64,000 nucleotides of DNA, from positions 38,001,942-38,065,941 of the forward strand of contig NC_054082.1 of assembly GCF_017562075.2 (NCBI RefSeq), written 5' to 3'. Every line of letters starts with the position of its first letter. The stretch's first letter is position 1. The notes below the pieces were generated by a model, which had not been told where the DNA came from, made no database searches, and was given only the letters and a program-made list of their open reading frames with translations. Source of the DNA: Anopheles merus. Lineage: Eukaryota; Arthropoda; Insecta; Diptera; Culicidae. Made by a program: the position numbers and the translations under genes. Shown here piece by piece: positions 14,890 through 25,100 of this stretch.

Positions 14890-15205
14890 ACACGCTCTCT
14901 GCCTCCACCTTACCCAGGACCAGTGCACCAGGATACTGGAAACGATCAGCCACCAGATCAACACACAGTACGTCGAGCTGTCCGCCCATCGTTTGCTCAG
15001 CATCTTCAAGATGGCGGAGGTACAGATCGTATGGCCCGAGGTCAGTTACGCCCGGCGAAATACCACACCCCCGCCGGTGGTTAGCTTGATCGCGGCCCTA
15101 GTGACGGTGCTGCTTACCGTCTGCGGCACGCTACTCCCACCCTTGGTCCGGTGGAACCAGCGGAACCATCAACGAAGGATAGCAGCATCCCCATCAGTTA
15201 CGTGA
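2510..15205 (+). CDS. Gfrl: GDNF family receptor-like gene (Gfrl), 5' end missing
   Basis: This is a cell-surface receptor related to vertebrate GFR-alpha co-receptors; in vertebrates those bind GDNF-family ligands and present them to RET. Eleven exons join in a consistent frame: 2510-3088, 5769-6194, 12500-12740, 12813-13204, 13284-13450, 13533-13893, 13959-14023, 14103-14331, 14417-14544, 14614-14724 and 14918-15205. They read 994 residues to a TGA. In order they encode a low-complexity spacer (visible residues 1-~350), GDNF/GAS1-like domain 1 (~356-435), domain 2 (~463-544), Thr-rich linkers, a nine-cysteine module, a conserved-looking carboxy-terminal ectodomain, a transmembrane helix (~952-973) and a basic tail. 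Each domain shows the spaced-cysteine pattern of the family, for example LDSCRDDQVC and AELCREDEDC. The first exon and signal peptide are not identified. The family assignment is from recognition of the cysteine pattern and architecture; ligand and RET partnership in insects are inference. Confidence 0.85.
5474..5551. repeat. (AC)n microsatellite
   Basis: About 39 nearly perfect AC units inside the Gfrl intron. Shorter CA stretches flank it at 5390-5460 and 5627-5650. Confidence 0.95.
5662..5728 (+). repeat. CT-rich microsatellite before a Gfrl acceptor
   Basis: Imperfect CT/TATC repeats that end about 40 bases before the acceptor at 5768. The tract lengthens the polypyrimidine region of this intron. 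Confidence 0.85.
5769..6194 (+). CDS. Gfrl: Gfrl exon: His/Gly-rich spacer
   Basis: The acceptor is ccgtcgttgcag and the donor is gtaggt; the exon is phase 1 at both ends and gives about 142 residues. It is rich in Tyr and His (HQHQHQHSYGGFEYEY) and then in Gly (an eight-Gly run followed by GSIGGLGSGG), ending in a short acidic stretch. No domain is recognisable. It joins in frame to the exon at 12500, and equally to the candidate cassette at 11675, because all three junctions are phase 1. Confidence 0.8.
6195..12499 (+). other. Large Gfrl intron (6.3 kb)
   Basis: This intron separates the spacer exons from the cysteine domains. It is AT-rich except for a GC-richer patch near 10,680-10,990 that has frames on both strands and no splice-compatible exon. 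The candidate cassette exon 11675-11845 lies near its 3' end. A CT tract (12401-12418) precedes the final acceptor. No RNA gene or mobile element was recognised. Confidence 0.7.
11675..11845 (+). CDS. Candidate Gfrl cassette exon
   Basis: A T-rich tract and CTAG acceptor precede 11675, and a consensus-like donor gtacgt follows 11845. The 171-nt segment is phase 1 at both ends and has no in-frame stop, so it could be included between the exons at 5769-6194 and 12500-12740 without changing the frame. It would add 57 residues, including NAYLPTNGSRLIDSIHDG, which reads like protein. An alternative donor (gtaaag at 11770) would break the phase. No domain is recognised and it could be a chance open frame. 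Confidence 0.35.
12500..12740 (+). CDS. Gfrl: Gfrl exon: first GDNF/GAS1 domain, N-terminal part
   Basis: The acceptor is acaaaatag and the donor gtaagc follows TGCAG; the exon enters in phase 1 and leaves in phase 2. After a short acidic lead (DDIEEKEAE) it encodes the start of a cysteine domain: CHLALDSCRDDQVC, then MHCDQHRCNRNAC, then AFCLC. This cysteine spacing is typical of GFR-alpha/GAS1 repeats. The domain is completed in the next exon. Confidence 0.85.
12813..13204 (+). CDS. Gfrl: Gfrl exon: end of domain 1 and all of domain 2
   Basis: A 72-bp intron precedes this exon, which enters in phase 2 and leaves in phase 1. It completes domain 1 (HDSCMIAQEKLHPVC) and, after a Ser/Gln linker, encodes a second complete GDNF/GAS1-like domain. 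Landmarks are CHAVAELCREDEDC, a CAGKTSACRQAMLG segment, TCACQGSDMQQLYDC and a final NPCV. Two tandem domains support the GFR-alpha-like assignment; vertebrate GFR-alphas usually have three, and GAS1 has two. Confidence 0.88.
13284..13450 (+). CDS. Gfrl: Gfrl exon: Thr-rich linker
   Basis: This short exon enters in phase 1 and leaves in phase 0. It encodes an amphipathic start (VESQKDFHLKRLAELG) and then runs of five threonines broken by Met, ending Pro-rich (PPTLPPTKPKP). Such stretches are commonly O-glycosylated stalks; that is inference. A 79-bp intron separates it from the previous exon. Confidence 0.78.
13533..13893 (+). CDS. Gfrl: Gfrl exon: acidic and Thr-rich linker
   Basis: This exon enters in phase 0 and leaves in phase 1 (donor gtacgt). 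It encodes about 120 residues with no cysteine: a polar segment, an acidic cluster (DSDSEDDD), then a second Thr-rich run (TTVTTTTTEPTTTPVP). It looks like flexible extracellular linker between the GDNF/GAS1 domains and the carboxy-terminal cysteine module. Confidence 0.78.
13959..14023 (+). CDS. Gfrl: Gfrl small exon
   Basis: This 65-nt exon enters in phase 1 and leaves in phase 0, with clear tttgcag acceptor and gtaagt donor. It encodes RYCVVQRSHQPDQLIAEGKS and two arginines, leading into the cysteine-rich module. Its frame is fixed by both neighbours. Confidence 0.75.
14103..14331 (+). CDS. Gfrl: Gfrl exon: nine-cysteine module
   Basis: This exon enters in phase 0 and leaves in phase 1. 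It encodes LYILDDAECSELCTCGGG followed by further paired cysteines (LTCHALC, APCRTAL, GRCLCYSG, FICMR), nine in all. I read it as a disulphide-rich subdomain of the carboxy-terminal ectodomain. It does not match the GDNF/GAS1 spacing closely enough for me to call a third domain with confidence. Confidence 0.82.
14417..14544 (+). CDS. Gfrl: Gfrl exon: C-terminal ectodomain
   Basis: This exon enters in phase 1 and leaves in phase 0 (donor gtaaac). It encodes GGIFLLLGYSSTDEALL and an amphipathic stretch ending HIDNS. Joining to the next exon makes an N-S-T sequon at the junction. Confidence 0.75.
14614..14724 (+). CDS. Gfrl: Gfrl exon: C-terminal ectodomain, second part
   Basis: This exon is phase 0 at both ends. 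It encodes THCTLTLFNITEENIILSIR and a short Pro/Leu stretch, with an NIT glycosylation sequon. The intron before it is 69 bp, a multiple of three with no in-frame stop, so retention would insert 23 residues without a frameshift. Confidence 0.77.
14794..14889 (+). repeat. (CT)n microsatellite before the last Gfrl exon
   Basis: About 45 almost perfect CT units that end some 30 bases before the acceptor at 14917. They make up most of the 193-bp intron and extend its polypyrimidine tract. Confidence 0.95.
14918..15205 (+). CDS. Gfrl: Gfrl last exon: transmembrane helix and tail
   Basis: This terminal exon enters in phase 0 and ends at TGA 15203-15205. It starts DQCTRILETISHQINTQY, carries an NTT sequon, then a hydrophobic helix (VVSLIAALVTVLLTVCGTLL) followed by a basic tail rich in Arg (WNQRNHQRR). 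The basic tail after the helix favours a type I transmembrane anchor over a GPI anchor. Confidence 0.83.
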   Translation, partial: DQCTRILETISHQINTQYVELSAHRLLSIFKMAEVQIVWPEVSYARRNTTPPPVVSLIAALVTVLLTVCGTLLPPLVRWNQRNHQRRIAASPSVT

Positions 15206-18200
15206 CGATCGACAATACCGACCTAAAGTGGGAAGGAAGGAAGCGTAGGGCACACGCACAAAGCCTCTCATCCCTTTGTCCACTGTCCTCATATTGACGG
15301 TGTGAAAAGCAATGGGGTCCGAGTACGACAACCGTGCGACAAGTACGCGAAAAGCTAGTAGGACTGTGTTAGTTGTAATATAGTAGGATACTTTCGCCCC
15401 ATGACGGTTATTTAGTGTACGATTTTAAGTTACAGCACCCATCCGATCGGATGATGCGTGATTGAACGGACATCGTTTTACTCAACCTCATTATCAATGC
15501 CATTCAACACACACCCACACACCCTCACCAACACACGCTCCCGAAGGTGCTAATACTCATGCTTTCACTATGGCTTCGATTACTATTACCACTATTACTA
15601 CTACCACTAATACTATACTGCTACTACTGTTAACAAACTACACATACTCTTATCACCCTCATCCCACGTTGCTATCTCGTTTTTATGGTTATCATTATCT
15701 TCTAGAAGAAATAAAAAGAAACCCCCAAAGAAGTACTACCTACTACTTCGCTCTACCACACACCAGTGTCACCATACTGACACCGACTGACGTGATCGTG
15801 CTATTGTTGTAGATGATTCCTTGCTCAGTTCTTTCGTACCGACCGAGTTCTACTGTGCAAAGTGCGAAATCAAGATGGCGTGAGATTGAAACATTTCAAT
15901 CTTCTTGTCATACAAACTCGGGTTAGTGTGTGTGTGTATGTGTGAGAGTGTGAGCATGAAAAAAATAAGTAACCAGCCCAGTAGCTGGTGCGATCGAGAG
16001 TGATCCGTTGTGTGCATTGGTACGTTGTTTGGTGAGCGTGAACGGGTGCACTACTATCGGGTGGCTGAATGGACGAGCTTAAAGTGCTTTAATTTTAGTT
16101 GGAAAATTCCTTTCACCAGTGAAACTGAAGCACAAACTAGCACTGGATGCCGATTAGTACATGTCGATCGTCGTTAGCTCATGTGTGTTTGTAAGTGTGT
16201 GTGTGTGTGCTTGTATATTTGTGCTTTATGGAAGAAATATAAGTTGTGTGGGAAGACCCAGTGATTTGAAGGTAGGAAATGATCGGTTTTATGTTGGAGT
16301 TTTATTTATTCTTCTTCTTTTTCTTTGGTACAACAACCCCTATCGGTCAAGGCCTGCCTGTACCCACTAGTGAAGTGGGCTTGGCTTTCAGTGACTTATT
16401 GTTACCATAGCAGGATAGTCAGTCATACGTATGAGGGCACGATCTATTTGGGACTTTAACCCATAACGGACATGTTGTTACGTCGTACAAGTTGACGACT
16501 GTACCACCAGACCGGCCCAAAGCATTATTAAATCATGCAAAATAAAGAAATACTTCCAAATTTTTCAAATCACGATGATTCAAACTACGATTCGTATGCT
16601 TTGTTGAAAGGATATGTGTGGATATTTTTTAAAATATATTTTAAGCATTTTTTCATTTATGAAACACTTCTTGTTTCATCATTCTATAATATACAATCAT
16701 CGAACTGTCAACCATTTTTGTACAATTTGATTAAAACGGAAGCCTTTATTCGATTAACGTACCCTACAAATACTTTATAGCACTTTGATTTCACCCAAAC
16801 GCATCGTAATCCAACTAAAGGTAAAATGATTTTCACGAATTCTTTTACGGTTTTATTCGAAGTTGCATATTCTGGTACTTTAATACTTGTGGCACTTTTT
16901 TCCATCTTTGCATTGCCATTGCTTTTGAAAATTACTCTTTGCAAAATACATTTCAACCTCAGCATTAAATCTGGCACCGTCGTCCGGTGCATTCTCGACA
17001 AACAAATCTATCCCTCAACCCCGATGCACAAACCTGCCCAAAACTAAGCGGGCATAGAATTGTCCTGTGCTACAGGGCGAACACGCGAAACCGGCAGCAC
17101 CCAAAACCGGCAAGCAAATCGCTCTGCATTCATCGAATCATTTACCCGTGAGACCTCCCTGCATCCAAACTCACGCCACCGGAATGAGCGATAGTGTAGC
17201 AATGGCAAGCACATTGCGCTCAGTCCAATAGCAAGCGCGCAAGCGAGCGTGTCGGGCTCGGTGGGATTCATCAGTGGCGCTACGCCATTTATTGTCATCC
17301 TGTTTCAGCAGGGAAAGGCTTTTTTTTTCGATCCAACTCAGCCCTGCCTAAACCATTGCCTCGAAAGTTGCGTTTTATTTCAGAACAACGGAGTAGCAAA
17401 AAAAAGGAATTCATCAGTCGGAAATGTGGGCCAACACACAGAGGGTGTACGAGGCGGGATGGCGAAATGGTCCATATCATCGCCACGCTTCTATGGTTCA
17501 GTCTGCGTCTGTCTAATGTAAAGATGAAAAGAAGCGCACGGTACAAACTAAAACAACAGCCCATCCTCCCAAAGACCACACTATCAGTGCCAGGGTGTAC
17601 AATGTGTGTGTGTGTTTGTGTGTGCTTCTGTGGTTGCAAGCACGGTCAGAAATAGCGTAGGGGAATTACAAAAAAAGAAACAAGAACAGCTTTGCTTCGA
17701 TCCTATCAAGCTCTCTAACCTTTTACCACTGGCCGGAGTAAACAGTGGCCACTCCGCAGCACACGCTGTGAACGGGGCAGAAAATAAATCACCGAAACTC
17801 ACCGAAAAGAATCGATAATTTGAGAATTGGACATCCGTTGATAATGGCCATTATTCATACGCGGCTGCTGGAGCGGTTCGGCACACCCAACCGTTGTTGG
17901 GAATGTAACAACGCGCACCAACGCGAATGTGTTTGAGAAAGGATTTTCGATGGAGGCGTACCAACGCTAGCTTGTGCGAGTGTGGTTCTGTTCTAGCCTA
18001 CTCTACCCCTTTGTGGAGCTCATAGGACCATGCACCGTGAGCTAGGTTTGCCACATTTAAAAAACTGATCCAACAAAAAATGTGTAAACTTGCAGAGCAG
18101 AGTGTTCTGGAAAGCTCGTCGGTTCCATCCAACCGATGAATATGGAGCATTTGGTTCGATTTGCACTTCGACACCGTGCTTAGTCTGCCACTTCCAGTGC

Positions 18201-21200
18201 TCGACCAACCATGATCTTTACACGAGAGGGATCGAAAAAAAAATCGACAAACACTCACACACATGCTGTGCTCGTGCTTCAAAAACGGATTTTATAGTCC
18301 CTTGTTCGACACGCTGTCTGGGCGGCTTGGTGGGTGATTGGATTGGATGCTTTCTCCGCTCCAGTCCCGTACCGACACCGAATTGGATTCGAGTGGGGTA
18401 TCACTGTTACACGTCTGTGTAAGGTACCGATCTCCCGGGAAAGCTTGTTGAATGTGTGTGAATGTGTGTACAGTGACAGCAGCGGTAGTATTATAGCAAG
18501 CGATGCTCTGACATTTAACTTGCGTGCTTTGTTGTTCTTAGCTCGACCCTTGCTGTGGTCCGGGTTTTAAAGACACGGTAACAAGATCAACACCGTTCGT
18601 CGATGACCTTTTTTCTTACTCTCTGTCGAAGATTTGGGTTCACAGAGGACGAGTTGAACTGTAACGTATGCTGCGAACGCAACCAGCAAATGGTACGGTG
18701 GCATTTTTGACATCGTTTTCGGCCCACGTGAATTTTTAACGATCCCCTGTAGGGTCATTAATAATGCAGAGCGTAAGATTGTTACTGTGTTTTGTTTAGT
18801 ATACACTGTTTTTCTTTAGTTTGCTTTAAGCGAGAATTAATTCATATGATAGGCTTACGCAGAAGGCGTCGTCCACTGTATGCACCTCACTGAAATCTGC
18901 CCATTTGTCCTCTAACGATCTGATTTCGTCTTTTTTCTCAGATTTTTATATGTTCGCTTTAATTTCACATTCTTTTTTTTTCATAATGTTTGTTTTTTTT
19001 TTCTACGATGTACTTACAGAACCAAGATACCTTCCTTCATATTGCTTGTTATCTTTTAGCTTATAGTAAAGCGAGGTTATTTATCGAAAAAAAAAACAAA
19101 AATGCTGAAAAGAATGAACCAAATGCAATGTTTACACATATCGTTAGCAAAAGCCAGAAGGATTGATAGAATCCAGCAGAAATATGTATAGCATAAGGTG
19201 TACACATTAGCTCCCGTTTTGTAGCAGTAGTGACAAAAAACAAGGCCATGTCCAACCAGTGTTTCGTAGGTAGCGGATAAGGTAGAGCAACAGGCGACTG
19301 GCCATTTCATTTTCCACCGGTGCGCTCTAGTTTGCTTTTGTCGATCCTTTGTGTACGGAAGTTTAATCCTTACTTTCTCTGCGACACTACAACAAAACGC
19401 TTATCAGGACCCATTCATGTGCTTTGACTGCGAGTGTGTGTGTGTGTGAGGAAAGAGTATGAAAGCGAACAAATGTGTGTGGAAAAGTGTGCTCGAATGC
19501 GTGCGAGGAAGTTAGTGGTTGCGTGTGTTGGGGTAGGTACGGGCAACATAATTTAGCTGGTATAATAATAATAATAGCGAACGACCGTGAAGCGCGTTGG
19601 TATGAAATTGAGAAATTAAAACTATTCAACTCTTGCACTAATGATATCGGCAGTGCGTGAAATGAAACAAATGTATGATCTTACAGTCGTATGTTTGTAA
19701 AAATGTCTTCCTTAACAAAACAGAATAACAATTCGAACACACAAACACTCAGTAACACTCTGAACACGAGCATACACACACATATTCGAATCTGGTACAC
19801 ACTGCAACATCGTATACACTGCGAAGAAATCAAAATACTCTCACACTCACTCACACACAAAACACACAACGGTTATTTTGAGAAAACTGCACTCAAAAAG
19901 TAAATTTAGAAAATCCACTTTCAAACACTACTCATCACATTGAAACATACTCATACACAACACAAAAAGCGAAACACTAGAACAATATGAATTGACTAAT
20001 TAAGAAAGTATAAGATTAATAAAACCAATGTTTGCCGCTTTACTGTAAAATGCAACTTTGTAAAACAATGTGACGTTACACTATAGAAAAAAAAAACAAA
20101 TGTTTAAAAATAAACATGTGCGATGGTAGGTGCAAAACATGGCCACGTGGTGTGGCCGGTGTGAGGAACGTGCACTAGATTACAGCAGGGATCTTAGGGT
20201 CCCTCCAATCGAAGAGCACCTTCAGCTGTAACGAAGGATTGCACAGTAGAGATAAATAGTATCTGTATCAGTACTCGAAGAAGCTGTGAGCTATCTGTCT
20301 GTTAGGCAAGTGGAACCCTGAAAGCGGAATATCCAAACTAGTGAAGTAAACCAAAAAACATTAACAAAACCTAGAACATACGCAGCGAGAGAGTGTAGCG
20401 AGATGGCAAAAACATACAAACAAACAAACAAACAAACAAATGTTTCTGAACAATATCACTTACCCTAGGTGACGATGTTAGCAATAAAAGACACACAAAA
20501 ACAAACAAACAGTCATGCCGCGGTATCAATGCGCTAAACTAAAACAACCCAAAATGTAGTACCATCCAAACAACGGAAGCGGAGGAAAAGGCCTCCGAGG
20601 TTTGCGGTGCGGGAAGCTCTGAGAGCCGTTCGCCACGCTCTCGGCAGCAAGCGAGCGTCGCGCGAATGTACGAAGGTAACTGGTATGTGCATGTTCTTTT
20701 GACATTTTAGACACTTTGGAAGCTTGCGTTTTGAGTGAACATTTTAGGTTTAAGAGCCGTTGGTTATGATTCCTGAACGATCCGGTTATGAACGCATGGC
20801 TGAAGATTCGAGCCGCGTTAGCGTAAAGGAAAACAACTGAAAACGATGGGTGTTTTGTTTGAATGTAAGAATACGCAAAGAGAATAATAATGCATACCAC
20901 TAAGCAAAACAAACTCACATATCATACAGCTCATTTACACATACAAAACATTCGCAAGTTTTCAGAACATAAGTCGTAAAAGACAAGCCCCAACAAATCA
21001 CCCACACAAAAATACCACGTTCATACCTTCACAAATAAAACAACTAGAAACGGAGCACTGTAATCGAATATGACACACCAATCATCCTTACCAGTCGTTG
21101 AACCACACATACACACACACACATATCATACGCAAATACACTGAGCCAGTTGCACTGAGGATTCATAAAAGCAAATCTAGAAAACATTGTTTATCACAAG

Positions 21201-22150
21201 AACAGTTTTTATCAAAAGAAGCAGCTCCCTTCCCAATGGCAGTGCTTTATTTGTTACGGACCGGTTATTGTTGTGGGGTGAATGGTTGTTGCTGTTTTCA
21301 GTCCTATTTTTATCATGCACGCTTTATGGGCGCTTGTTTAGGTTAAATTTTAGCAAATTTTAAATAGAAAATCCGTCACATTCTAGACCAATGCTCATTC
21401 ACAGGATAGGAAAGACGTGCAAGGCCTGAGAAAAACCAAATAAGAAAAGCAAAAACTGTTTTGAATGACAATTGTTTATGTACGTCGAATGAATACAGTA
21501 ATCTTTTAACGACTTTACGAGACCCGCCCAGCCAATTTGCCGAGAGAATCGAAAACTGAAAAAGTTGAACAAATACACGAATATCAGTGCAACATGTTGT
21601 GCTTCTTCGCGAACGGATCGAAAGTACGAATAGTGGCACCAAACCAATGATCACTCCTTTACCACTAGGAAAGAACAGTAACAATACAATACTGTTTTAC
21701 AAGGTTTCCTGCAACTTTATCAGCATCAACGCCCTCCTGTTTCCTTTTCATAAGAAAAACACGTTTTTATGTTCGTATTGTTAAAATCATCCGTGGGTTA
21801 TAATAGGTTCAAAGGATTGACACAAATTTAAGAGCAATGTCCAGCATAATGGCAAACAAAAACATTACTGATCCGAAATGAAAATGTTAGAAGCAAAGCG
21901 TGTAAAGATAGTAATTGAAAAGAAAATGAAAGAATCCCCTAACTAACCAATATTTCACCAAACATCAGTTCATAGGCTCGAGATATGGCGTGCGAGGCAA
22001 CGAAAAAGATTGGGGAAAACGGATACTTAAAAAAAGCTAACAAAAAAAAAACTAGTCCAATGTAAGCTCCCTGTAAGGACTGGAAAGCGTGGTGTGTGGA
22101 GAATAAAACAATCTAAAGACAAAACTGTACCGGATTAATTGCAGGATTCA
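15206..22150 (+). other. Gfrl 3' UTR and downstream region, end undetermined
   Basis: No firm exon follows the Gfrl stop. Possible polyadenylation hexamers (AATAAA) occur on the plus strand near 15709, 20031, 20109, 20485, 21036 and 22103. The DNA from about 19,690 to 22,130 is A-rich and C/A-repetitive on the plus strand, as long 3' UTRs of neural insect genes often are. A minus-oriented SINE sits at 16309-16518. Short open frames here have no recognised product. How far the transcript runs is inference. Confidence 0.35.
16309..16518 (-). mobile_element. tRNA-derived SINE (SINE200-like), copy 1
   Basis: Read on the minus strand, it begins GGGCCGGTCTGGTGGTACAG, carries an RNA polymerase III B-box-like GGGTTAAAGTCCC near 16450-16462 (one base off the GGTTCAANNCC pattern), and ends in an AAGAAGAA-type tail. 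I recognise it as the SINE200 family of the Anopheles gambiae complex, from memory of the conserved core (ACATGTTGTTACGTCGTACA on the plus strand). It is the best preserved of three copies here. No clear target-site duplication was found. Confidence 0.75.
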
Positions 22151-25100
22151 GGTCCTTACAAGCGTATAAGCTTCGAAATGTGTAGCGCGTGGAAAGAATA
22201 AAGGTATGTCTTGTTTGCAGCGGAAGTGAGAAGGGTGGCCACATAATCTCACCTCAACTTGCTTTAGGAAAGGTAAGCTCGTTACGGTATCATCCAACCG
22301 TTCAAACCGATGGTAAGTTTGTATGGTTTTCAGACGTTCGCCGGTATATGGATCGCTGTTCGTTCAACGTGGCAATGCTGCTAAATCCTTCTGCTTATGA
22401 TTGTTGTAAACCAATATTCGTGGACAATAGGAACGATTATTTTACCTTTACCTATGGTTTTACACTTAGAAACTATGATTGATACTGTTGCTTCATCATT
22501 GTGGAGAAAAATACCAGATTTTATTGAAAATTGTATGACATTTTTAAGCTGCAGTATGAAGTGTAGGAACTACTAGTGCTAACGAAAAGTGCTAAGCAAA
22601 TGGTTAAAACTCCCAAAATCTCTTTCAAATTTCATGAATGGATGGCTAAACCACAATTAATGCACAACGATACTTAAATGACAATTTTACGGTCGTGTTA
22701 GAGGGTTACGAGCCTAGCGAGTCTGGCGGACATACAACCTCGTCATAAACTAATTGATGTTATCACAACCAGAACGAAAGATTTGAAAAGTTCTGTTTCT
22801 TGCTTCTTTTACCATTTAGAGGAAAAATTGTTTTCAAAAAGCTCATCTCATGTGATACATTCACTTGCTTTGGAGGTTGAGCTGGCAAGATGTATATATT
22901 TTTTCAATGCATATTGATTTAGATATTAAAACGACATTTATAATATGTGCTGACTGCCCAAAATGAAATAGTTTTAGTAAAAGTTTGAAATACTTTATAT
23001 GCAAAAAACTTATAATCATCATAATTATCATTGGCATTATCATATTCTCCTTTTGCATGTTTTCTCTATTATATGATCTTATTTTAACTAGGTATCATTG
23101 AATATTACGTAATTTGGTATTAACAATATCTCTGTTAACTAGGTTTTGTTGTATGTAAAATAAACGATAAAAATTAGGTTTTACAGGCCATATTAAGCGG
23201 AACACGTTTACTTCATCAATCCATTCAACATGCTTATAAACTAGAAAATATTGAATCAAAAGTAAATGATTACCAAACAACTCAAATGCTAAGAGTTTCA
23301 TCTTACCTGTTTCAACGCGTTTAAAGCTTTAAATACATTTGAACACTCTGAAACGCCCGTGCGGTTGAAAACAATTCATTTACTGTGCTATCGACGGCAT
23401 GTGCGCAAAGCGATACGTTATAGAGAGAGAAGAAAAATGGATTCATTTTTCTCCAATTGAACAATGGCAAAATCGATCCTCCGTTATCCTTTATGCCACT
23501 GCACCATCCTAGTTGTCAGTTCTGCGCACTAAACAGAGCAACTGAAGAACACATCCCAAGGAAATCATCATCATCAATTCCCTTCGGCCAAAGATATGCT
23601 TCCTTTAGGGTGATGATGTTTGAAGCGAAAAGGGTTATGGTAGATATTTTGTGATTAATGAAAAGCTCATAAATCAAATAATTTGCATAAAAATACAAAC
23701 GAACCACAGCGTCGTCGGTTGCCGGTTGAACGAATGGGATTGACTGGCAAACAAGGTGGAAAAGGAAAAAAAGTGCATTCTCCGTGAATTCAAACATCTA
23801 CATTCACCGTGCGACAGTGACGAAAGCGCTTCGATGAAATTTCCTGTCCCACACATTCACGCAGTCGAAAAACGGGATGAAGCATTTTCTACAGAAAAAA
23901 ACCCTTCCACTATCCGTCGACACGGTCTGGCCCGACTGTGCGGTGATGATTGTTTGCCTTACCCCGTTTGATCTTCGGTTGACTTTTCCAGCGAACGGCG
24001 CCAGTCTTGGCTTCAGCCAGTCCCAGAGTGGTGTGGATTGTGAAAAGTCACACGACTGACAGGCGAATAGTAGATTCTCTTTCCACCACCAATCGGGAGC
24101 TGTAAATCTTGGAAGTAATTTTTCAGGACTGTCAAACGAAAGAATACTAATGAGCTTTCCTCGAACGGACGACGAAAGAACTGCATCACTACGCAGCGAC
24201 GCAGCGCTCTGTGTCCCAGACACGGAATTGGTTATTGTTTTTTGTTGTCCGAAAACCGTTCAAACAAACCCCAGATGCAGCAGCTTTTGTTACGGTTGTT
24301 CGGTACCAGCAGTACCGCAGCTATTCACTATCGAACCATTTCATCGAGCCAATCTGCCTCCCTTCCCCAGCCCGTATTCCCCATACCCGGACAGCAATGA
24401 TCTGATTGGATCATTTCCGTTCACTTCGGCTACCGCTGATAATCTTGCGGTGGAAACTTTCGTCGCCACTTGGTCGGTAAACGGTCGATTTGTTTCGTCT
24501 CGAAGATGGTGCAAATTAATCATGTTACACTTCATCCCCGTGCGTGTGAGAGCGCGGGGATTGCGGGAACCAGCCGCTACCCAATCGGATTGTCCCGGAT
24601 TTTCCGGGAAGGTTTGGTCGGCAGGTTCTTAGCCACTACCGCCAGCCCTGCCAACCCGGCGCACAAGACGACCATGTGTCCGAACAGATTTATTTTGCTT
24701 ATCAATGATTAATTGAGGCACGTGGGTGGGTCCAACCAGCAAACTTTTGCGATGCTCTCTCCACTAAGACGGTGATGATGCAAGCCGGCAGCCGGTAACG
24801 AAGGTGCTGGCGGTGGCTTGCTACAAAAACCTACCGTTTTGGCATTGTTATTGATTTGAAGTTAAGCACATTGCCATTATGAGATATTTGGCGCAATTTA
24901 TCATGTAAATGAAGCCAAAGTTTTGGATGACGCACATCATAACGGACATCGAAACTAATAAGAAAGATGAACTTATTTACATAGGACGGAAGAGATTGTT
25001 TAGACAATATTTAGAGTCCCCGGCGTCACTTTTAAACTGTAAAATCCGTGTTTTAAGGATAGGAAATTCTGCTAGATTTCATACATTATTTTTTGGCTGT

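Noticed and set aside
14733..15084. Ser/Leu-repeat open frames
   Set aside because: Translations of the CT microsatellite running into the last Gfrl exon; the spliced frame explains the coding part.
16450..16518. tRNA-like promoter boxes
   Set aside because: They belong to the SINE head; no cloverleaf of a functional tRNA can be formed.
22189..22482. 97-codon plus-strand open frame
   Set aside because: No family signature, poor codon composition and no supporting splice or promoter signal.
23804..24632. Overlapping frames of 139 (minus) and 160 (plus) codons
   Set aside because: Both strands are open because of a GC-richer patch; neither reads as a known domain.
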